A stretch of DNA of 64,000 nucleotides from Candidatus Methylomirabilota bacterium (GCA_035315345.1 DATFYA010000189.1:20094-84093), one strand, 5' to 3'. Positions 16,480 to 25,468 are shown, numbered from the stretch's first letter. Notes: generated from the sequence alone by a model not told the origin. Translations and numbers: made by a program.

Positions 16480-17648
16480 CCGCCGCGCGCATCCTGGTCG
16501 TCGACGACGAGGTGGACATCAACACGGTGCTGAGCGTCACCCTGCGGCGGGCCGGCTACGACGTGGTGAGCGCCGCCGACGGAGTCGAGGCCGTGGAAGC
16601 GGTGGAGCGCCAGGCGCCCGACCTGATCCTGCTCGACATCATGATGCCGCGGGCCGACGGCCTCGAGACGCTGCGCCGCATCCGTGCGCACGCGCCCGCC
16701 GCGCACGTGCCGGTGATCATGCTCACCGCCCGCTCCACCCTGACCGACAAGATGGACGCCTTCGAGCGCGGCGCCGACGACTACGTGGCCAAGCCGTTCG
16801 AGCCCGCCGAGATCCTGGCCCGGGTGCAGGCCCTCCTCAAGCGCACCGCACAGTCGCGGGTGGCCAGCCCGCTCATGAGCGTGCTGGGCGACTGGTTCAC
16901 CGCCGAGCGCATGGCCCAGTTCGGCCGCGATCTCGAGGCGGCGCGCGACATCCAGGAGCGGTTGATGCCCCCGGTGCCGCCGGCCATCGCCGGCCTCGAA
17001 GCGGGCGCGGTGCTGCGCTCGTCCACCGTGGTGGGCGGCGACTTCTTCGAGATCGTTCCCATGGGCGAGCGGACCGGTGTGGCGGTCGGCGACGTCTCCG
17101 GCAAGGGCATCCCGGCCGCGCTGCTGATGGTCATGGTGCGGACGCTGCTGCGCGAGATCGCCCGCGGCCTGACCGAGCCCGCCGACGTGCTCACCCGGCT
17201 GAACGTCTCGCTGTGCCTGGACATGCCCCCGACCATGTTCGCCACGCTGGTGCTCGCGGTGCTCGATCCGGCCCAGCCCGGCCGGGTCACGATCTCGAGC
17301 GGGGGGCATCCGGATCCGGTGCTCTTCCGCGCCGGCGGCGAGCCGACCGCGGTGGACATGGGCGCCGCGGGCGGCCCGGTGCTCGGCGTCTTCGACGATT
17401 CCGTCTACGAGCAGACCACGCTCGGCCTCGACACGCCCGGCGACGCTCTCATCCTGGTCACCGACGGGATCCTGGAGGCCCAGGACCAGGACGGCCACCG
17501 GCCCGGGCGCGCCGCGCTCCGTCCGGTGCTGGTGCGCGAGCGCGCGCGCAATCCGCCGGCGCTGGCCCGGCTCCTGGCCGAGGACGTGCTCCGGCGCGGC
17601 GGCTCGCGCATCCAGGACGACATGACCGTCTTCGTGCTCAGGCGCTAG
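16476..17648 (+). CDS. Response regulator with PP2C (RsbU/SpoIIE-type) phosphatase output
   Basis: A 390-residue two-domain protein. An N-terminal CheY-like receiver (residues 1-120: VVDDEVD, phospho-acceptor Asp in LLDIMMPR, Lys in VAKPFEP) is joined by a linker helix (DLEAARDIQERLMPP) to a PPM/SpoIIE phosphatase domain with metal-binding aspartates in GGDFFEI, GDVSGKG, DGILEA and DDMTV. Proteins of this build dephosphorylate STAS anti-sigma antagonists in partner-switching systems. Its GTG start overlaps the hybrid kinase stop, so that kinase is the likely phosphodonor. The only STAS protein in this window is the RsbW-STAS fusion at 27823, a possible target. Confidence 0.9.
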   Translation: MTAARILVVDDEVDINTVLSVTLRRAGYDVVSAADGVEAVEAVERQAPDLILLDIMMPRADGLETLRRIRAHAPAAHVPVIMLTARSTLTDKMDAFERGADDYVAKPFEPAEILARVQALLKRTAQSRVASPLMSVLGDWFTAERMAQFGRDLEAARDIQERLMPPVPPAIAGLEAGAVLRSSTVVGGDFFEIVPMGERTGVAVGDVSGKGIPAALLMVMVRTLLREIARGLTEPADVLTRLNVSLCLDMPPTMFATLVLAVLDPAQPGRVTISSGGHPDPVLFRAGGEPTAVDMGAAGGPVLGVFDDSVYEQTTLGLDTPGDALILVTDGILEAQDQDGHRPGRAALRPVLVRERARNPPALARLLAEDVLRRGGSRIQDDMTVFVLRR

Positions 17649-17674
17649 GCTCCCGCGCCAGGAGGTCGATCCGC

Positions 17675-18428
17675 ATGCCTCGCCCCTCGTTGCCCTGCTC
17701 GCGCTCCTCGCCGCCGTCGGGGTCGCCTCGGCCCAGCCCGCCCGGCAGGAGGTGGTGATCCTCACCTCGTCGTGATCTCCGCGCCCTCGCGCAGCGGCAG
17801 CACGCATCTCACCATCGAGGTGATCCTGCAGGCGTACGGCTGGGAGAGGGGCTGGACGCTGCTCCGGCAGACCGGCGGCAACATGGGCTCGATCACCGAG
17901 CGCCGCTTCGGGGTGCCGGAGGCGGTGGTCTCGGGGCAATACGGGATCGGCGTGGTGATCGACTTCTTCGGCCTCTCCGCGATCGCCTCCGGCCGGCCCA
18001 TCGACTTCGCGTACCCCTCGCTCATGTCGGTGGTGCCGGCCTCGGTGGCGGTGGTGAGGAACGGCCCCAATCCGGCGAACGCGCGGGCCTTCGTCGAGTA
18101 CCTGCTGGGCGAGGAGGGCCAGCTGCGGCTCTTCGGGCCGGGGATCGGCCGCCTGTCCGTGGTTCCCGCGCTCTGCGCGAAGGCCCCGAAGGGCTATCCC
18201 AATCCGTTCGCGACGAAGCTGGGCGGGGTGGACTTCGTCCACAAGCTCTCCTCCGGCCGCCGCAACATCGTCAACTCGCTGTTCGATCACGTGATCACGT
18301 TCCGTCACGCGGAGCTGAAGGCGGCCTGGGGCGCGATCCACGCCGCGGACGCCCAGGAGGCGAAGGCCAAGGCGGCCTACGCGCGGGCGCGCGAGCTGGC
18401 CGAGGGGGCGTCCTCGCGGATCCGCTGA
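17675..18428 (+). pseudogene. Decayed ABC substrate-binding protein gene (internal deletion, frameshifts)
   Basis: A strong AGGAGGT site (17660-17666) precedes ATG 17675. After four codons the signal peptide (LVALLALLAAVGVASAQ) continues in a different frame, as if one C were lost from a C-run near 17684. That frame stops at 17773-17775. The rest (17772-18428, third frame, about 218 residues) is the C-terminal part of a periplasmic Fe3+/phosphate-type binding protein: SAPSRSGSTHLT, IGVVIDFFG, IDFAYPS, NPANARAFVEYLL and GYPNPF. The N-lobe, roughly 100 residues, is missing. Sequencing error alone cannot explain the deletion. No permease or ATPase adjoins it. Confidence 0.75.
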
Positions 18429-18453
18429 GGCCGGGCCGCGCCCGCGCGCCGCC

Positions 18454-20088
18454 CTAGTTCGCGGCGGGGAGCTTCGCGCGGATGGCGCGGGCCTGGGCCT
18501 GCATCTCGGCGGCTTCGGCGTCGCGATTCGTCTGCTTGAGCAGGGCGCCGTACTCGTCGAGGGTCTCGGCGACCTCCGGATGCTCCGGGCCGAGCGACTT
18601 GCGCTGGAGCGTCAGCGCCCACTGGTACAGCGGCTCGGCCTGCGCGAAGCGGCTCTGGGCGCGATAGAGCGACGCCAGTTCCACGATGCCGGCCGCGACC
18701 TGGGGATGCTCGGGCCCCAGCACCTTCTCGCCGATCGCCTGGGCCCGCCGATAGAGCGGCTCCGCCTGGGGGAACCGGCCCTGGATCCGGTAGAGGTTGG
18801 CCAGGCTGACCAGATCGAGCGCGACGCGCGGCGAGTCCGGGCCCAGCCGCTTCTCGTCGATGGCGAGCGCCCGCTGGTACGACGTCTCCGCGTCGGCATA
18901 TCGATTCTGCAGCCGCTGCGACTCGCCGAGCGCGCGCAGGCTTCGCGCGAGATCCGGATGCTCGGGTCCGAGCGTTTTCTCCTGGATGGCGATCGCGCGG
19001 GTGGCCAGCGGCTCGGCCGGCGCGCCGTTCTGCCTGAGCACCGCGACCTCGGCCAGATCGCTGAGGGACGCGGCCACCGCGGGGTGTTCCGGCCCGAGCG
19101 CCTTCTCGCGGATGCCGAGCGCGCGCCGGCCGAGCGCCTCGGCCTCGGCGTAGCGGCCGCGAACCCGGGCGAGCGCGGCGAGCGGGTCGAGGGCCGTCGC
19201 GACGTCGGGGTGTTCCGGCCCGAGCGCCTTCTCGGCCACCGCGAGGGCGCGGCGGGCCAGCGGCTCGGCCTGAGCGAAGCGGCCCTGCTCGACGTACACC
19301 GCGCTCAACGTCACCAGCGGCGCGATCACCGCCGGGTGCTCGGGCCCGAGGGCTTTTTCGCGGATGGCCAGCGCGCGCTGGGTCAGCTGCTCGGTCTCCA
19401 CGTAGCGGCTCTGGGTCCGGTAGAGCGCGGCGAGGGTCGACAGGCTCGCGGCCACCTCGACCTGCTCGGGCCCCAGGGCTTTTTCGCGGATGGCCAGCGC
19501 GCGGCGGCTGCGGGTCTCGGCGTCCGTGTAGCGGCCCTGCTGGCGCTCGAGCGAGGCCAGCGCGTCGAGCGTGCCGGCGACCTCGACGTGCTCGGGTCCC
19601 AGCACGCGCTCGTCGATGGACAGGGCGCGGCGCAGGAGCGGGTCGGCCTGGCCGAAGCGGCCCCGCGCGGCGTCCAGGCCGCCCAGCGCGGTCAAGGTCG
19701 CGGCGACCTCGGGATGATTGGGTCCGAGCAGCGTCTCGCCGATGACGAGCGCGCGCTGGAGGAGGGGCTCGGCGGGCGGATACTTGCCGCCGGCCTGATA
19801 GGCGGCAGCGAGCTGGCCCAGGCTCAGGGCCACCCGCGGATCCTGAGGTCCCACGCGCTCCGCTCGCTCCAGCGCGGAGGCGAAGAAGCGCTCGGCTTCC
19901 GCGTAGCGCCCCTGCTGGTAGGCGCGATCGCCTGCCGCCATCGGCGACTCCCAGCTCTGCGGATCGGCCGCGGGCTGGGCGGTGACGCCGGCCGGCGCGG
20001 CCAGGATCGCGAGCGCGGCCAGGGTCCGGGCGAGGCGGCTAATTGCGCTTCCCGGTCTTCGTGAGCGGGAGGATGCCCTCCAGCTCAC
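18454..20088 (-). CDS. Exported tetratricopeptide-repeat protein (kinesin-light-chain-like repeats)
   Basis: A 544-residue protein with an Arg-rich n-region and signal peptide (cleavage near residue 38, VTAQP) followed by about eleven near-identical 42-residue TPR units and a partial twelfth. The units are built on LGPEHPEVAxSLxxLAxLY..QGRYAEAEPLxxRALAIxEKA, the TPR_12/kinesin-light-chain pattern, and should form a protein-binding superhelix in the periplasm. GTG 20088 overlaps the 3' end of the caspase-like gene by 50 bp on the same strand, so the two are translated together. A start nearer the hydrophobic core is not available without using a rare codon. The caspase-like protein is the obvious partner. 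Confidence 0.85.
   Translation of the reverse strand: MSWRASSRSRRPGSAISRLARTLAALAILAAPAGVTAQPAADPQSWESPMAAGDRAYQQGRYAEAERFFASALERAERVGPQDPRVALSLGQLAAAYQAGGKYPPAEPLLQRALVIGETLLGPNHPEVAATLTALGGLDAARGRFGQADPLLRRALSIDERVLGPEHVEVAGTLDALASLERQQGRYTDAETRSRRALAIREKALGPEQVEVAASLSTLAALYRTQSRYVETEQLTQRALAIREKALGPEHPAVIAPLVTLSAVYVEQGRFAQAEPLARRALAVAEKALGPEHPDVATALDPLAALARVRGRYAEAEALGRRALGIREKALGPEHPAVAASLSDLAEVAVLRQNGAPAEPLATRAIAIQEKTLGPEHPDLARSLRALGESQRLQNRYADAETSYQRALAIDEKRLGPDSPRVALDLVSLANLYRIQGRFPQAEPLYRRAQAIGEKVLGPEHPQVAAGIVELASLYRAQSRFAQAEPLYQWALTLQRKSLGPEHPEVAETLDEYGALLKQTNRDAEAAEMQAQARAIRAKLPAAN
18480..19950 (-). repeat. Tandem 126-bp coding repeats
   Basis: The TPR gene consists of about eleven diverged 126-bp units, easily seen by the recurring GGGTGCTCGGGCCCGAG-like segment (complement of codons for LGPEHP). 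The strong conservation of this segment between units points to repeat expansion or gene conversion. Confidence 0.8.
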
Positions 20089-22924
20089 CCTTGAGCATCG
20101 GATGCTGGTTGCCGCCCACCGCGCGCGACTTCTTGCTGACCTCCTGGGCGAGGTACTCGTAGATCTCTTGCAGCGACACGATGCCGTCGCGGTTGAGATC
20201 AGCGTAGCCCTGCAGCCCGCGCACCAGGTAGTAGGTGAAGACGCCGTGGCCCAGGTCGGCCAGCTCGATGGAGACCTCGGACGGACGCGACGCGGTCACG
20301 ATGGCGCGGCCCTTCGAGCGGGTGAGGCGGTCGAGGAAGATGTCGTCCACATTGACCCCGCGCGTCTTGGTCGAGGCGAAGGTGCGTCCGCCCGCGGCCC
20401 CGCTGTAGCAGGCGTCGAGGAAGACGGTGACCCGCTCGGCCTCGATCCGCTGGAGCACGTTCTGCATCTCGTCCATGGGCAGGGCGCTCGAGTAGAGATC
20501 GTCGGGGTCGGCGTCGATCGGCACCAGGTACTTCGAGAGGCCGTCGCGCTCCATGCCGCGCTGGTCCACCTCGGACGCCCCGTGGCCCGCGAAGTAGATC
20601 ACGACCAGGTCGTCCTTGTGAGCCGAGCGGGCCAGGAACGTCCCGAGCGCCCACTTGATGTTGCGCAGGGTGGGCTTGCGCTCGGTCCTGTCGGTGAGCA
20701 GCAGGATGTTCTCCTTCTTGAAGCCGCCGGAAGCCAGCAGCGTCTGGTAGACCGCGTCGGCGTCCGCCACCGGGTAGCGCAGCTTCGGCACCGCCGGGCT
20801 CTCGTAGCCGCCCACCCCGATGACGACCGCCCACTGCGTGGAGGGCGGCGGGGCCGGTGGCGCGGGCGGAGCGGGCGCCGCGAGCGGAGCCACCGGCTTG
20901 GGGCGATCCAGGATCACGGTGCGGACTTCCTGCCGCGCGGTGCCGTCCGGCTCCAGCGCGGTGATCACGATGGCGTTCGGGCCGTCGCGCAGCGTGAGCG
21001 GCGCGCTCACCGCCACCGACTTCTGCGGGCTGCGCTCCTCCTGCTGGTGGACCTCGGTGCCGTTGAGGGAGACGGTGATGCGGCTGACCCCCTTGCTCGA
21101 CCGCGCGACCGCCGCGACCACGCTGGCCTCGTCGGCGACCCGCGAGCGGTCCTCCGGGTAGCGCACGTCCACCGCGAGCGGCACCAGCTTCTCGAGGTGA
21201 ATCGTCCGCATCTCCTGGTGCATCGTCCCGTCGGTCTCCGACGCGGTGACCACGAGCGTGTTCTGCCCCTCGACCAGCTTCACGGGCAGGTTCACCGCCA
21301 TCGAGGACTGCTGGGTCCGGTTCTCCTGCTTCCACAGCTCGACGCCGTTGGCGGTGACCAGCACCTGCCGCACGCCGGTGCCGCCGTTCACCACCGCCGC
21401 GAACGTCAGGCTGTCCTGGTTCACGCGCGCCTGGTTCGCCGGCGTCGAGATCGCGATGCGGAACGCCGGCACGCTCCTGGATGTGTCGGGAGGCCGCGCG
21501 GCCACCGCGGGCGGGGGAGGCGCCGACGGCAGCGTCGGCGTCACCGCGGCGGGGGCGGCGGCGGGAGCCGCGGGTGCGCGCGGGGGCGCAGTCCCGCCCG
21601 ACGGTGGCGTCGGCATAGCCGGTGGCGACGGGCTGGCCGGCGCAGCGGCCGCTGACGGAGGAGTCGGCGGAGCGGGCGTGGCCGGGGCGGGCGCGCGCGA
21701 AGGCTCCGGCTGGGGCTTCGGCTCCGCGCCGGTCTCGGCAGGCGCCGCGGAGACCGGCGGCGCGGGTACCGGCGCGGCCACGGCCGGTGGTCTGGCGGCG
21801 GGCGGCGCGGCGGCGGGCGGTGTTGGCGCAGGCGCCACCGGAGCGGGCGCAGGCGCCGGGGATGTTGCCGAGGCCGGCGGCGGGCCCGGCACGCCTGGCG
21901 GCGCCGGTCGAGCGGGCGCCGGCGCTGGCGCAGCCGACGGCGCGGCGGCGATGGCCGGAGCGGGCTTGTCATAGAACAGCACGCGGCCTTCCTGCCGCGA
22001 GGCACCGGAGCCGTCCGTCACGGTGACGATCAGCGTGTTCTTGCCGGGCGCGAGCTTGACCGGCACGCTCAACGGCACGTCCTTGCCGGGCACGCTCGAT
22101 TCCTGCTTCTGCGCGATCTCGGCGCCGTTGAGCGTGACCGCGATCCGCAGCGTGCCCGCGCCTCCCGTGATCTTGCCGGTCAGCGTCGCGCGCTCCCCGG
22201 TCACGCGGCTCTCGTCCTTCGGGTCCATGACGGCCACCACCAACGGGGTGGCGGTCGGCTTGTCGAGCGCCACCGCCTGGAAGGCGAAGCCGCTCAGGTC
22301 GTTGCCGTCGGCGCGGACGAGCTGCTGGATGGCCGGCGCGTACCAGAACGCCAGCTCCACCCGGCGGGCCTGAGGTGACGCGGCGAGAAAGCGCGGCTCC
22401 AGCACCTGCACGATGCGGTAGGCCTTGAACGTGCCCGCGGGCACGCGCACGTCCTCGTAGGCGTCGACCTTCCAGGAGAGGCGCGCGAGGCTCTGCCCGT
22501 ACTGCGGGTCCAGACTCTTGAGGGTGAGCCAGCTCACGCCCCACTGGCCGACCTCGAGCGGCCACGTGGGCGACGCCGGCGGCTCCAGCTCCAGCACGAC
22601 CTGTCCGCCCCGTACGATGCGGGCGATGCCGAGATCGCGGGTGAGATGCACCTCGCGCCCGCCGTCGGCCGCGAACACGTAGCGGCCGTTCTCGATCCGG
22701 ATGAGGTCGTAGGCGCCGTCGCTGCGGATCCACTTGTCGCCGACCGAGTAGGTGGGACGCTCCGCCCTGGGTGCCTGGGCCGACGCGGGGCTCCCCAGCA
22801 ACGTCAGGGGAAGGATCGTCAGGAGGGCGAGGAGCGCGCCCGGCATGCTGCCCTTACTGCATCGCATCCACTTCGCGGGAATCGCGTTGCTCAGGCTCTC
22901 CCCAAGGCTCGTCCGGGCGGACAT
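20039..22924 (-). CDS. Exported caspase-like (peptidase C14/metacaspase) protein with Pro/Ala linker
   Basis: A 961-residue protein. A signal peptide (hydrophobic core about residues 28-45, end PASAQ) is followed by an N-terminal domain (about 50-225), one bacterial beta-sandwich repeat (about 228-318), a Pro/Ala-rich linker of about 160 residues, two more sandwich repeats (about 485-690), and a caspase domain (about 698-940). The catalytic pair is H781 (YFAGHG) and C839 (LDACYSG). Near residue 908 an EF-hand-like loop (DLNRDGIVSLQE) may bind Ca2+. It should be a periplasmic or surface Arg/Lys- or Asp-type protease; specificity is not visible. It shares an operon and a 50-bp overlap with the TPR protein. 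Confidence 0.87.
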   Translation of the reverse strand: MSARTSLGESLSNAIPAKWMRCSKGSMPGALLALLTILPLTLLGSPASAQAPRAERPTYSVGDKWIRSDGAYDLIRIENGRYVFAADGGREVHLTRDLGIARIVRGGQVVLELEPPASPTWPLEVGQWGVSWLTLKSLDPQYGQSLARLSWKVDAYEDVRVPAGTFKAYRIVQVLEPRFLAASPQARRVELAFWYAPAIQQLVRADGNDLSGFAFQAVALDKPTATPLVVAVMDPKDESRVTGERATLTGKITGGAGTLRIAVTLNGAEIAQKQESSVPGKDVPLSVPVKLAPGKNTLIVTVTDGSGASRQEGRVLFYDKPAPAIAAAPSAAPAPAPARPAPPGVPGPPPASATSPAPAPAPVAPAPTPPAAAPPAARPPAVAAPVPAPPVSAAPAETGAEPKPQPEPSRAPAPATPAPPTPPSAAAAPASPSPPAMPTPPSGGTAPPRAPAAPAAAPAAVTPTLPSAPPPPAVAARPPDTSRSVPAFRIAISTPANQARVNQDSLTFAAVVNGGTGVRQVLVTANGVELWKQENRTQQSSMAVNLPVKLVEGQNTLVVTASETDGTMHQEMRTIHLEKLVPLAVDVRYPEDRSRVADEASVVAAVARSSKGVSRITVSLNGTEVHQQEERSPQKSVAVSAPLTLRDGPNAIVITALEPDGTARQEVRTVILDRPKPVAPLAAPAPPAPPAPPPSTQWAVVIGVGGYESPAVPKLRYPVADADAVYQTLLASGGFKKENILLLTDRTERKPTLRNIKWALGTFLARSAHKDDLVVIYFAGHGASEVDQRGMERDGLSKYLVPIDADPDDLYSSALPMDEMQNVLQRIEAERVTVFLDACYSGAAGGRTFASTKTRGVNVDDIFLDRLTRSKGRAIVTASRPSEVSIELADLGHGVFTYYLVRGLQGYADLNRDGIVSLQEIYEYLAQEVSKKSRAVGGNQHPMLKGELEGILPLTKTGKRN

Positions 22925-23072
22925 GGCGCTCAGTGTGAAGTAGAGACTAAGCCCTCACCTCCGCCCTGTCAACGAACCGAAACCCGGGAATGTCCTTGAC
23001 TCGCAAGGCGTCCTGGACCAAGGTAGGGGGCGCTTTCCGAGCCGTTCCGCTGTGGTTGCCAGGGAGGAGTCC

Positions 23073-24092
23073 ATGCCGTCGATCCATTCAGCCATCCGGA
23101 GACGCTCCGCCATCGTCACCGCCTGCGTTCTCGCCCTCTCCGGCTGCGCGACGGAGACGCAGACCGCGAAGGAGGCCGCCGACGAGTCGCCCCGCGCGCG
23201 CGTCTTCGTGGCCAACGAGAGCTCGAACTCGGTGACGGTCATCGACGGCGACAGCTACCAGGTCGTCGGCACGGTGGACGCGCGCAACCACGCCACCCAC
23301 GACCTGGCCGTCTCCCGCGACGGACGCTGGCTCTTCGCCACCAACCTGGCCTCCGGCCGGTTGTCGGCCATCAACACGCGCGCGCTCGAGACGGTGGCGT
23401 CGATCGCCACCGGCGATCGGGCGCACGTGGTGACGCTCACCAACGACAACCGCCAGGCCTGGGTCGCCAACATCGGCGACAACACGATCTCGATCGTGGA
23501 CACCACGAGCTTCCGCATCCTCGGCACCATCGGGGTGGGGAAGGGGCCGACCGGGCTGACGTTCTCGCGCGACGGACGCTTCGCGTACGTGAGCAATCAG
23601 GGCGACAAGACGGTGGAGATCATCGACACCGCCTCGCTGAAGGTGATCAAGGCGATCCCGGTGGGCACGAATCCGCATTTCCTGGTCCTCGGCCCCGACG
23701 GGCGCATCTGGGGCACCAACACCGGGGGCACCGACATCTACGTCATCGATCCCGCCACCCAGGACAAGATCGCGTCGCTCAACGTCGGTCCCGCGCCGCA
23801 GCAGATCGCGTTCGGCTTCAAGGGCCTCCAGGGCCCGAACGCCTACGTCACCGTCGCCGGACTGAACCGGGTGGTGGTGGTGAGTGCCGACCCGAAGAAT
23901 CTGAGAATCCTCGAGCAGATCGACGTCGGTCAGCGCCCGAACGGGATCTCGGGCAACCGGGAAGGCACGCGCCTCTTCGTGGTCCACGAGGTCTCGAACG
24001 ACCTGAAGGTGATCGACACCGGCAGCAGCTCGGTGCTGGCCACCGTGCCGGTCGGCCGCAAGCCCATCCGCGTCGTCTTTCACGGGAACTGA
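23073..24092 (+). CDS. YVTN-type beta-propeller lipoprotein
   Basis: A 339-residue protein with a lipoprotein signal peptide (lipobox LSGC, Cys about residue 25), so it should be lipid-anchored in the periplasm or outer membrane. About seven blade repeats follow with the YVTN pattern: ARVFVANESSNSVTVIDG, RQAWVANIGDNTISIVD, RFAYVSNQGDKTVEIID and so on. Such propellers are binding scaffolds, sometimes linked to cytochromes or surface layers; no catalytic residues are seen. ATG 23073 is chosen for its GGGAGGAG site 4-10 bases upstream over an in-frame GTG at 23052. It is divergent from the caspase-like gene and is followed after 8 bp by a FecR-like gene. Confidence 0.87.
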   Translation: MPSIHSAIRRRSAIVTACVLALSGCATETQTAKEAADESPRARVFVANESSNSVTVIDGDSYQVVGTVDARNHATHDLAVSRDGRWLFATNLASGRLSAINTRALETVASIATGDRAHVVTLTNDNRQAWVANIGDNTISIVDTTSFRILGTIGVGKGPTGLTFSRDGRFAYVSNQGDKTVEIIDTASLKVIKAIPVGTNPHFLVLGPDGRIWGTNTGGTDIYVIDPATQDKIASLNVGPAPQQIAFGFKGLQGPNAYVTVAGLNRVVVVSADPKNLRILEQIDVGQRPNGISGNREGTRLFVVHEVSNDLKVIDTGSSSVLATVPVGRKPIRVVFHGN

Positions 24093-24100
24093 GGGGCGCC

Positions 24101-24727
24101 GTGGGCCGCATCGCATCCGGGAGTCTCGCGGCCGCGCTGGCGTGGGCCGCGTGGTCGCTGGCGCCGTCCGACGCGGTCGCGCAGGGCGTGCCGGTGGGCA
24201 CCGCGCAGAATGCGGTGGGCACGCTGGTGGTGGTGAGGACCGACGGCATCGAGCATCGGTTGCAGGGGCGCGGCTCGCTGCCGCTCTTCGAGGGCGACGT
24301 GCTCCGCACCGAGCCGGGCAGCCAGGCCATGGTGCAGCTGCGTCCGGGCGCGCCGGTGGCGCTCAACGAGAAGACCTCGCTGAAGATCCTTTCGCGCTGG
24401 GAGAAGGCGGCGGGGACGATCCGCATTTTGCGCGTGAGTCAGGGCGAGGTGTGGGCCAAGGGGGGCAGCGGCCCGGGCGCGCTGGAGATCGAGACACCGG
24501 CCGCGGTCGCGACGGTGCGCGACGCCGAGGTCGACGTGAAGGTGGCGGAGGACGGACAGAGCGCGCTCACGGTGGTGAGCGGCAGCGCCGAGTTCGGGAC
24601 GCCGTTCGGGGTCTGCGCGGTGAAGAGCGGCACCGCCAGCGTGGGCGCCCGGGGAGCGGCCTGCACCGCGCCGCAGCCCGCCAACGCGGCGGCCGCGGTG
24701 GGATGGAAGCAGGCGGTCAGTCAGTGA
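24101..24727 (+). CDS. Exported FecR-domain protein
   Basis: A 208-residue protein with a signal peptide (residues 1-28, ending AVAQ) and a FecR-type beta domain: FEGDVLRTEPGSQAMVQLR, the core ALNEKTSLKIL, and IRILRVSQGEVWAKGG..LEIETPAAVATVRDAEVDVKV. This is the stand-alone periplasmic version lacking the anti-sigma helix of true FecR. Two cysteines near the C-terminus (VCAVK, GAACTA) may form a disulfide. GTG start 8 bp after the beta-propeller stop, so the two are one operon. It is the second such protein in the window (compare 8427) and its ligand is unknown. Confidence 0.8.
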   Translation: MGRIASGSLAAALAWAAWSLAPSDAVAQGVPVGTAQNAVGTLVVVRTDGIEHRLQGRGSLPLFEGDVLRTEPGSQAMVQLRPGAPVALNEKTSLKILSRWEKAAGTIRILRVSQGEVWAKGGSGPGALEIETPAAVATVRDAEVDVKVAEDGQSALTVVSGSAEFGTPFGVCAVKSGTASVGARGAACTAPQPANAAAAVGWKQAVSQ

Positions 24728-24740
24728 GCGCGGCGGGGCC

Positions 24741-24932
24741 TCAGCCGAAGATCATGTAGAGGGCCACGCCCATCAGCGCGAGCCAGACCAGGATGCCGAT
24801 CGTGAAGGCGCGCTGACCTTCCATCGGCTTCTTGTCCGAGCGACGACGCGAGACTCGCAGGCCGGTCAGCAAGATCAGCACCGCTCCGACGACCAGGAAG
24901 ATCGTGTCGAGAGTCGCATTGTCACCGTCCAT
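24741..24932 (-). CDS. Small two-helix membrane protein
   Basis: A 63-residue protein with two predicted membrane helices (about residues 10-26 and 44-61) joined by a basic loop (RVSRRRSDKKP) that should face the cytoplasm. No family is recognised. It lies tail-to-tail with the FecR-like gene and 27 bp downstream of the membrane-anchored gene at 24960 on the same strand, so the two minus-strand genes may be one unit. Confidence 0.55.
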   Translation of the reverse strand: MDGDNATLDTIFLVVGAVLILLTGLRVSRRRSDKKPMEGQRAFTIGILVWLALMGVALYMIFG

Positions 24933-24959
24933 GTGAACCTCGCGATCATCGGCGCGCCG

Positions 24960-25406
24960 TCACCGGGGGCGGGTGCCGATGGGGGGCCGGGCGGTCTCTC
25001 GAATGGCCTCGATTCGCGCGCTGCGCTCGAGCTCGTCCGCGTCGAAGGCGGCGTCCTGCTGCTCGGCCGAGCGGACGATGTAGGCGGGGCCGACGGAACC
25101 GTCGGGGAACGAATGCGAGCGCTCGAGCCGGACCACGGTCCCGAGGGCGACCCCGTCGGCCATGCGGCTCAGCGTATCCCCGGCGCGGAAGAAGAACATC
25201 CAGTCGCTCTGGCCCTTCGAGCGCGAGGGCCGCGGCGCGGGCTCCGGGACCGCCGCGGCCGGCGCCGGCTCGGGAGCCGCGACGACCGGGGTCTCGGCGA
25301 CCGGCCGGACCTCGCGGGCGGACCGGACGAGTAGCGCGACGGCGAGCGTGAGGACGAGCAGGCCGAGCAAGGTTCCGCCGACGATCTTGGATCGTAACGA
25401 CGCCAT
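24960..25406 (-). CDS. Single-pass membrane protein of unknown function
   Basis: A 148-residue protein with a basic N-terminus, one membrane helix (about residues 9-28), an Ala/Pro/Glu linker (about 35-60) and a C-terminal domain of about 85 residues (DWMFFFRAGDTLSRMADGVALGTVVRL onward) outside the membrane. The domain is not recognised. An in-frame start further upstream (25601) exists, but ATG 25406 places the helix at the usual distance from the N-terminus. No Shine-Dalgarno sequence is evident. A conserved-looking aromatic patch and an acidic C-terminal helix are the only notable features. Confidence 0.6.
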   Translation of the reverse strand: MASLRSKIVGGTLLGLLVLTLAVALLVRSAREVRPVAETPVVAAPEPAPAAAVPEPAPRPSRSKGQSDWMFFFRAGDTLSRMADGVALGTVVRLERSHSFPDGSVGPAYIVRSAEQQDAAFDADELERSARIEAIRETARPPIGTRPR

Positions 25407-25438
25407 GGCTGGACGAAGAGCAAGAAGAGCGCCAGATT

Positions 25439-25468
25439 TTGCGCACTGCAAGGACGCACGTTTATGAT
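25439..25468 (+). promoter_or_regulatory. Candidate sigma70-type promoter
   Basis: TTGCGC (25439-25444) and TATGAT (25463-25468) are 18 bp apart, in one of the few AT-richer patches, and read towards the small membrane protein gene at 25635. The expected leader of about 160 bases contains the direct repeat at 25484. Confidence 0.4.

Noticed and set aside
20039..22924. Caspase-like gene as part of an anti-phage defence island
   Set aside because: The protein is exported and no nuclease, gasdermin, CBASS or restriction gene adjoins it, so a defence role is not supported.
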